Assembly (NCBI RefSeq): GCF_015351075.1
Contig: NZ_JADKRS010000003.1
Span: 310,001-374,000 of the forward strand
Source: Clavibacter sp. VKM Ac-2873
GTDB taxonomy: Bacteria; Actinomycetota; Actinomycetes; Actinomycetales; Microbacteriaceae
Length of the DNA: 64,000 bases
Direction of reading: 5' to 3'
Below the pieces are notes generated by a model that saw only the letters and a program-made list of their open reading frames with translations, ran no database searches and was not told the DNA's origin. A program made the translations under genes and the position numbers. Of this stretch, positions 60,472 to 64,000 are shown in pieces; within the stretch, counting starts at the first letter, position 1; every line of letters begins with the position of its first letter.

Positions 60472-62004
60472 TCAGTGCCCGGCGCCGAGGCGGCCGGCGA
60501 GGCGGCCGTGCATGGCGGCGGAGGAGTCGTTCATGCCGGTGATCTCCGCGCGCGCGCCGTGGCGCTCGTACTTGTACGTGATGGCGTCGAGGGCCGCGAC
60601 GGTCGAGGCGTCCCACACGTGGGATCCGGACATGTCGATGACGACGCGCTCCGGGTCGCCCGCGTAGTCGAACTGCGTGGTGAGGTCGTTGCTGGAGGCG
60701 AAGAACAGCTCGCCGATCACGGCGTAGTGCGCGGTCTCGACGCCGTCGGCGTCCACCCGCACGGTGCGCTCGACCGTGGCGAAGTGCGCGACGCGGCGGG
60801 CGAACACGATCATCGCGGCGATGACGCCGACGATGACGCCGATGGCGAGGTTGTCGGTGAGGACCACGACGATCACCGTGAGCACCATGACGAGCGTCTC
60901 GCCCACGGGCATGCGGCGCAGCGTCGACGGCCGGATGCTGTGCCAGTCGAAGGTGCCGACCGAGACCATGACCATCACGGCCACGAGCGCGGCCATCGGG
61001 ATGATCGCGACGACGTCGCCGAGGCCCACCACGAGGATCAGCAGGAAGACGCCCGCGAGGAACGTGGAGATGCGCGTGCGGGCGCCCGAGGCCTTCACGT
61101 TGATCATCGTCTGGCCGATCATCGCGCAGCCGCCCATGCCGCCGAACAGGCCCGAGAGGATGTTGGCGCCGCCCTGGCCGAGCGTCTCGCGGGTCTTGCG
61201 CGACGGGGTGTCGGTGATGTCGTCGACGAGCTTCGCGGTCATGAGCGACTCGAGGATCCCGACGAGCGCCAGGGCGAGCGCGTACGGCGCGATGATCCGC
61301 AGCGTGTCGAACGTGAGCGGCACGTCCGGGATGAAGAGGGTCGGCAGGCTGTCGGGCAGCGCGCCCTCGTCGCCCACGGTGGGCACGGCGAGCGCGGTGA
61401 CGACCACCGCGACCGTGACCACGACGATGGCGACGAGCGGCGCCGGGATGACCTTCGTGATCCGCGGCATCACCACGATGATCGCGATCCCCGCCGCGAC
61501 CAGCGGGTAGACGAGCCACGGCACGCCCACGAGGTTCGGGATCTGCGCGGAGAAGATGAGGATCGCGAGCGCGTTGACGAACCCGACCATCACGCTGCGC
61601 GGGATGAATCGCATGAGCTTCGCGACCCCGAGGAGGCCGAGGACGACCTGCAGGATCCCGCCGAGGATGACGGTGGCGATGAGGTAGTCGAGGCCGTGGT
61701 CGCGCACGACCGGCGCCACGACGAGCGCGACGGCGCCCGTGGCCGCGGTGATCATGGCGGGCCGGCCGCCGAGGAACGCGATCGCGACGGCCATCACGAA
61801 CGAGGAGAAGAGGCCGACGCGCGGATCCACGCCGGCGATGATCGAGAACGAGATCGCCTCGGGGATGAGCGCGAGCGCGACCACGAGGCCCGCGAGCACC
61901 TCGCGGCTGAGGAGGCGCGGGCTCGTCAGCGCCTGGAGGACGGTGGGGCTGGGATGTCGCGCGGGCGGCGCGACGGCGGTCGGGGTGGCTGTTCCTGAGG
62001 CCAT
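60472..62004 (-). CDS. SulP-family anion transporter with STAS domain
   Basis: A 510-residue transporter. Twelve to fourteen membrane helices include LLSREVLAGLVVALALIPEAISFSIIAGVDPRVGLF, the SulP opening, and AMITAATGAVALVV. The conserved SulP core is at LFGGMGGCAMIGQTMINVKASGARTRIS. The last 110 residues form a cytoplasmic STAS domain (RVVIDMSGSHVWDASTVAALDAITYKYE). Members carry sulfate, bicarbonate or other anions; no carbonic anhydrase is adjacent to decide. The ATG 62004 follows GGAG. Confidence 0.9.
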   Translation of the reverse strand: MASGTATPTAVAPPARHPSPTVLQALTSPRLLSREVLAGLVVALALIPEAISFSIIAGVDPRVGLFSSFVMAVAIAFLGGRPAMITAATGAVALVVAPVVRDHGLDYLIATVILGGILQVVLGLLGVAKLMRFIPRSVMVGFVNALAILIFSAQIPNLVGVPWLVYPLVAAGIAIIVVMPRITKVIPAPLVAIVVVTVAVVVTALAVPTVGDEGALPDSLPTLFIPDVPLTFDTLRIIAPYALALALVGILESLMTAKLVDDITDTPSRKTRETLGQGGANILSGLFGGMGGCAMIGQTMINVKASGARTRISTFLAGVFLLILVVGLGDVVAIIPMAALVAVMVMVSVGTFDWHSIRPSTLRRMPVGETLVMVLTVIVVVLTDNLAIGVIVGVIAAMIVFARRVAHFATVERTVRVDADGVETAHYAVIGELFFASSNDLTTQFDYAGDPERVVIDMSGSHVWDASTVAALDAITYKYERHGARAEITGMNDSSAAMHGRLAGRLGAGH

Positions 62005-62499
62005 GGAGGGACTCCGTTCTGTCGCGGGCTGCGCGCCCGCTCTGATGAGGTCGTGGGCGCGTCGTCGCGCGGGTGACGGGCGGCCGTCCGGACGGCCGGG
62101 AGGGGACGGGGATCGGAGCGGGGCTCCTGCGGCCAACCCTAACGTGAAGGGAGGGTTGGCGTCACCTCGGCTCGTCGAGCGGGCGCGCGCGGAGCGCCCC
62201 GGCGGACTCCCCGGCGCGGGCATGGGAGACTCGACCCTGACCGCGCATCGCGCACCGCCGCTCCCCACCGTGACACGGACCCCAGTCGACACCGGCTGGT
62301 CCCTGATCCGACCGGGCGCGAGACGGCACCAGCACGACGCGCATCGCTCCCGCCCCCGTCGTCCGCGACCCGGCGCCGCACCACCCGTCCTCGCGGACGG
62401 CCCCTGAACATCACCGGAGGCACCGTCTCCACGCACGAACCGCGCGAGCACGATCCGCGCACCTCGGCATCACCCGCACGACCTGACCAGAAAGGCACC
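62005..62499. other. Intergenic region between SulP and RNase J genes
   Basis: I see no gene in these 495 bases. It contains a perfect 18-bp palindrome CGGCCGTCCGGACGGCCG (62081-62098) and the 9-bp inverted repeat GCCAACCCT / AGGGTTGGC (62132-62160). Both are in the upstream region of sulP; the RNase J promoter should lie nearer 62400, but no box is convincing. Confidence 0.5.
62132..62160. promoter_or_regulatory. Inverted repeat, candidate operator or RNA hairpin
   Basis: GCCAACCCT and AGGGTTGGC are perfect 9-bp arms around an 11-base centre, 128 bases upstream of the sulP ATG. It may control sulP or the divergent RNase J gene. Confidence 0.5.
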
Positions 62500-64000
62500 A
62501 TGCCTCCCACCTCCCACGCCCACGCCCTCGACATCGCCAAGCCCGGGCGCCTGCCCCGCGGCGGCCTGCGCGTCACGCCCCTCGGCGGCCTCGGCGACGT
62601 CGGCCGCAACATGACGCTGTTCGAGTACGAGGGCGAGCTGCTCATCGTCGACTGCGGCGTCCTCTTCCCCGAGGAGAGCCAGCCCGGCATCAACGTGATC
62701 CTCCCCGACTTCAGCACCCTGCGCGGGCGCCTCGACAAGATCACGGGCATCGTCCTCACGCACGGCCACGAGGACCACATCGGCGGCGTCCCCTACCTCC
62801 TGCAGGAGCGGCCCGACATCCCCATCATCGGATCCCGCCTCACGCTCGCGTTCATCAGCGCGAAGCTCGAGGAGCACAAGATCAAGCCCGTCACGCGCCA
62901 GGTCAAGGAGGGCGACCGCATCGGCGCCGGCAAGTTCGACCTCGAGTTCGTCGCCGTGAACCACTCCATCCCCGACGGCCTCGCCGTCGCGATCCGCACC
63001 GGCGCCGGCATGGTCCTGCACACGGGCGACTTCAAGATGGACCAGTTCCCGATGGACCGCCGCCTCACCGACCTCGGCGCGTTCGCCCGCCTCGGCGAGG
63101 AGGGCGTCGACCTGTTCCTCGTCGACTCCACCAACGCGGAGGTCCCCGGCTTCGTCACCCCGGAGAAGGACATCGCGCCCGCCATCGAGCAGGTGTTCCG
63201 CACGGCGCCCAAGCGGATCGTCGTCTCCAGCTTCGCGAGCCACGTGCACCGGATCCAGCAGGTGCTCGACTCCGCCGAGAAGCACGGCCGCAAGGTCTCG
63301 TTCGTGGGCCGCTCCATGGTGCGGAACATGAAGATCGCCTCCGACCTCGGCTACCTGCGCATCCCGCGGGGCCTCGTCATCGACCTCAAGGCGCTGAACA
63401 AGCTGCCGGATGACAAGGTCACGCTCATCTGCACCGGGTCGCAGGGCGAGCCGATGGCCGCGCTCAGCCGCATGGCGCGCCGCGAGCACATCATCGAGGT
63501 GGGCGAGGGCGACACGATCCTCCTGGCCAGCTCGCTCATCCCCGGCAACGAGAACGCCATCTACGGCGTGATCAACGGCCTCATCCGCTGGGGCGCCGAC
63601 GTCGTGCACAAGGGCAACGCGAAGGTGCACGTCTCCGGCCACGCCAGCGCCGGAGAGCTCGTGTACTGCTACAACATCGTGAAGCCCCGCAACGTGCTGC
63701 CCGTGCACGGCGAGTGGCGCCACCTGGTCGCCAACGCCGCGCTCGCGGAGAGCACGGGCGTGAAGAACGCGCTCGTCATCGAGGACGGCGTGAGCGTCGA
63801 CCTCGTCAACGGCCGCGCCAGCATCTCCGGCCGCGTGCCCGCGCCCTACGTCTTCGTCGACGGCATGACCATCGGCGTCGCCACCGAGGACGCCCTCGAG
63901 GAGCGCCGCACGCTCGCCGCCGAGGGGCAGATCACCGTGCTCGGCATCTTCGACGAGAAGGAGCAGAAGCTCATCCACCCGGCCGAGCTCATCACGCGCG
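62500..64000 (+). CDS. rnj: Ribonuclease J, N-terminal 500 codons (cut by window end)
   Basis: The frame from ATG 62500, after AGAAAGG, runs open to the last base, so the gene continues past the window. The metallo-beta-lactamase part has LGGLGDVGRNMTLFEYEGE and THGHEDHIGG (His88, His90, Asp92, His93), HTGDFKMD with the metal Asp, and the beta-CASP part has SSFASHVHRIQQVLDSAEKHGRK, CTGSQGEP and VSGHASAGELVYC, followed by PVHGEWRH. RNase J performs endo- and 5'-exonucleolytic mRNA decay and rRNA maturation. The missing end would hold the C-terminal domain. It is expected in every actinobacterial chromosome. Confidence 0.95.
   Translation, partial: MPPTSHAHALDIAKPGRLPRGGLRVTPLGGLGDVGRNMTLFEYEGELLIVDCGVLFPEESQPGINVILPDFSTLRGRLDKITGIVLTHGHEDHIGGVPYLLQERPDIPIIGSRLTLAFISAKLEEHKIKPVTRQVKEGDRIGAGKFDLEFVAVNHSIPDGLAVAIRTGAGMVLHTGDFKMDQFPMDRRLTDLGAFARLGEEGVDLFLVDSTNAEVPGFVTPEKDIAPAIEQVFRTAPKRIVVSSFASHVHRIQQVLDSAEKHGRKVSFVGRSMVRNMKIASDLGYLRIPRGLVIDLKALNKLPDDKVTLICTGSQGEPMAALSRMARREHIIEVGEGDTILLASSLIPGNENAIYGVINGLIRWGADVVHKGNAKVHVSGHASAGELVYCYNIVKPRNVLPVHGEWRHLVANAALAESTGVKNALVIEDGVSVDLVNGRASISGRVPAPYVFVDGMTIGVATEDALEERRTLAAEGQITVLGIFDEKEQKLIHPAELITR

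Overview
The window comes from a very GC-rich actinobacterium. Codon usage, frequent GTG starts, tightly overlapping operons and the mix of families fit Microbacteriaceae, most likely Clavibacter or a close relative; that placement is inference from style, not from a search. Most of the 64 kb is chromosomal: short operons for catabolism, transport and regulation, many with their own TetR, LysR or LuxR-type regulator, ending in the first 500 codons of RNase J. No rRNA, tRNA or CRISPR array was recognised.

Layout. 1-8.3 kb: a cut-off coiled-coil protein, an MSOX-like oxidase, a NYN-domain protein, HAD phosphatase, paired SMR transporters, GNAT, a frameshifted YdeI-family gene, a secreted metalloprotease and an MDR oxidoreductase. 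8.3-11.3 kb: a Fic toxin with its antitoxin, a TetR gene sharing an operator pattern with the oxidoreductase, YefM-YoeB, and a DUF2200 gene broken by an amber codon. 13.0-14.8 kb: a low-GC islet with a PIN-domain plus coiled-coil protein. 14.9-29.6 kb: PAP2, TetR/DUF952, hydroxyacyl-CoA dehydrogenase, LysE, a LysR-controlled prpF-carboxylate transporter-dehydrogenase operon, TetR/MMPL efflux, and an Idh-type dehydrogenase with a GH2 hydrolase.

29.6-37.5 kb is the accessory part. It starts with 5'-truncated and frameshifted genes carrying a repeated GV[PS] motif and ends in a decayed VirD4/TraG-type coupling-protein tail. A second copy of the last ~27 codons of that coupling protein lies at 31.5 kb in the same orientation. 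Between these two tails sit a secreted 1134-residue Rhs/YD-repeat protein with a short glycine-rich hydrophobic C-terminus, a 63-residue two-helix membrane protein immediately downstream of it (candidate immunity), and a divergent secreted trypsin-like protease. I consider this the most interesting system in the window: a candidate Rhs membrane-active toxin/immunity module carried inside a conjugative-element remnant.

37.5-64 kb returns to chromosome: an ABC sugar importer with Idh-like dehydrogenase and TetR, an alpha/beta hydrolase-TetR operon behind a nested 37-bp palindrome, HipBA, an MFS pump with TetR, a four-gene organosulfur operon (C-S lyase, MetE-like, MetY-like, flavin monooxygenase), a glycosyltransferase, an aldehyde dehydrogenase, a LuxR-type regulator, a small secreted protein, a SulP transporter and RNase J. 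Three toxin-antitoxin-type modules (Fic, YefM-YoeB, HipBA) and several broken genes (2.5-2.7, 5.5, 11.2, 30.5 and 37.1-37.5 kb) are the other notable features.
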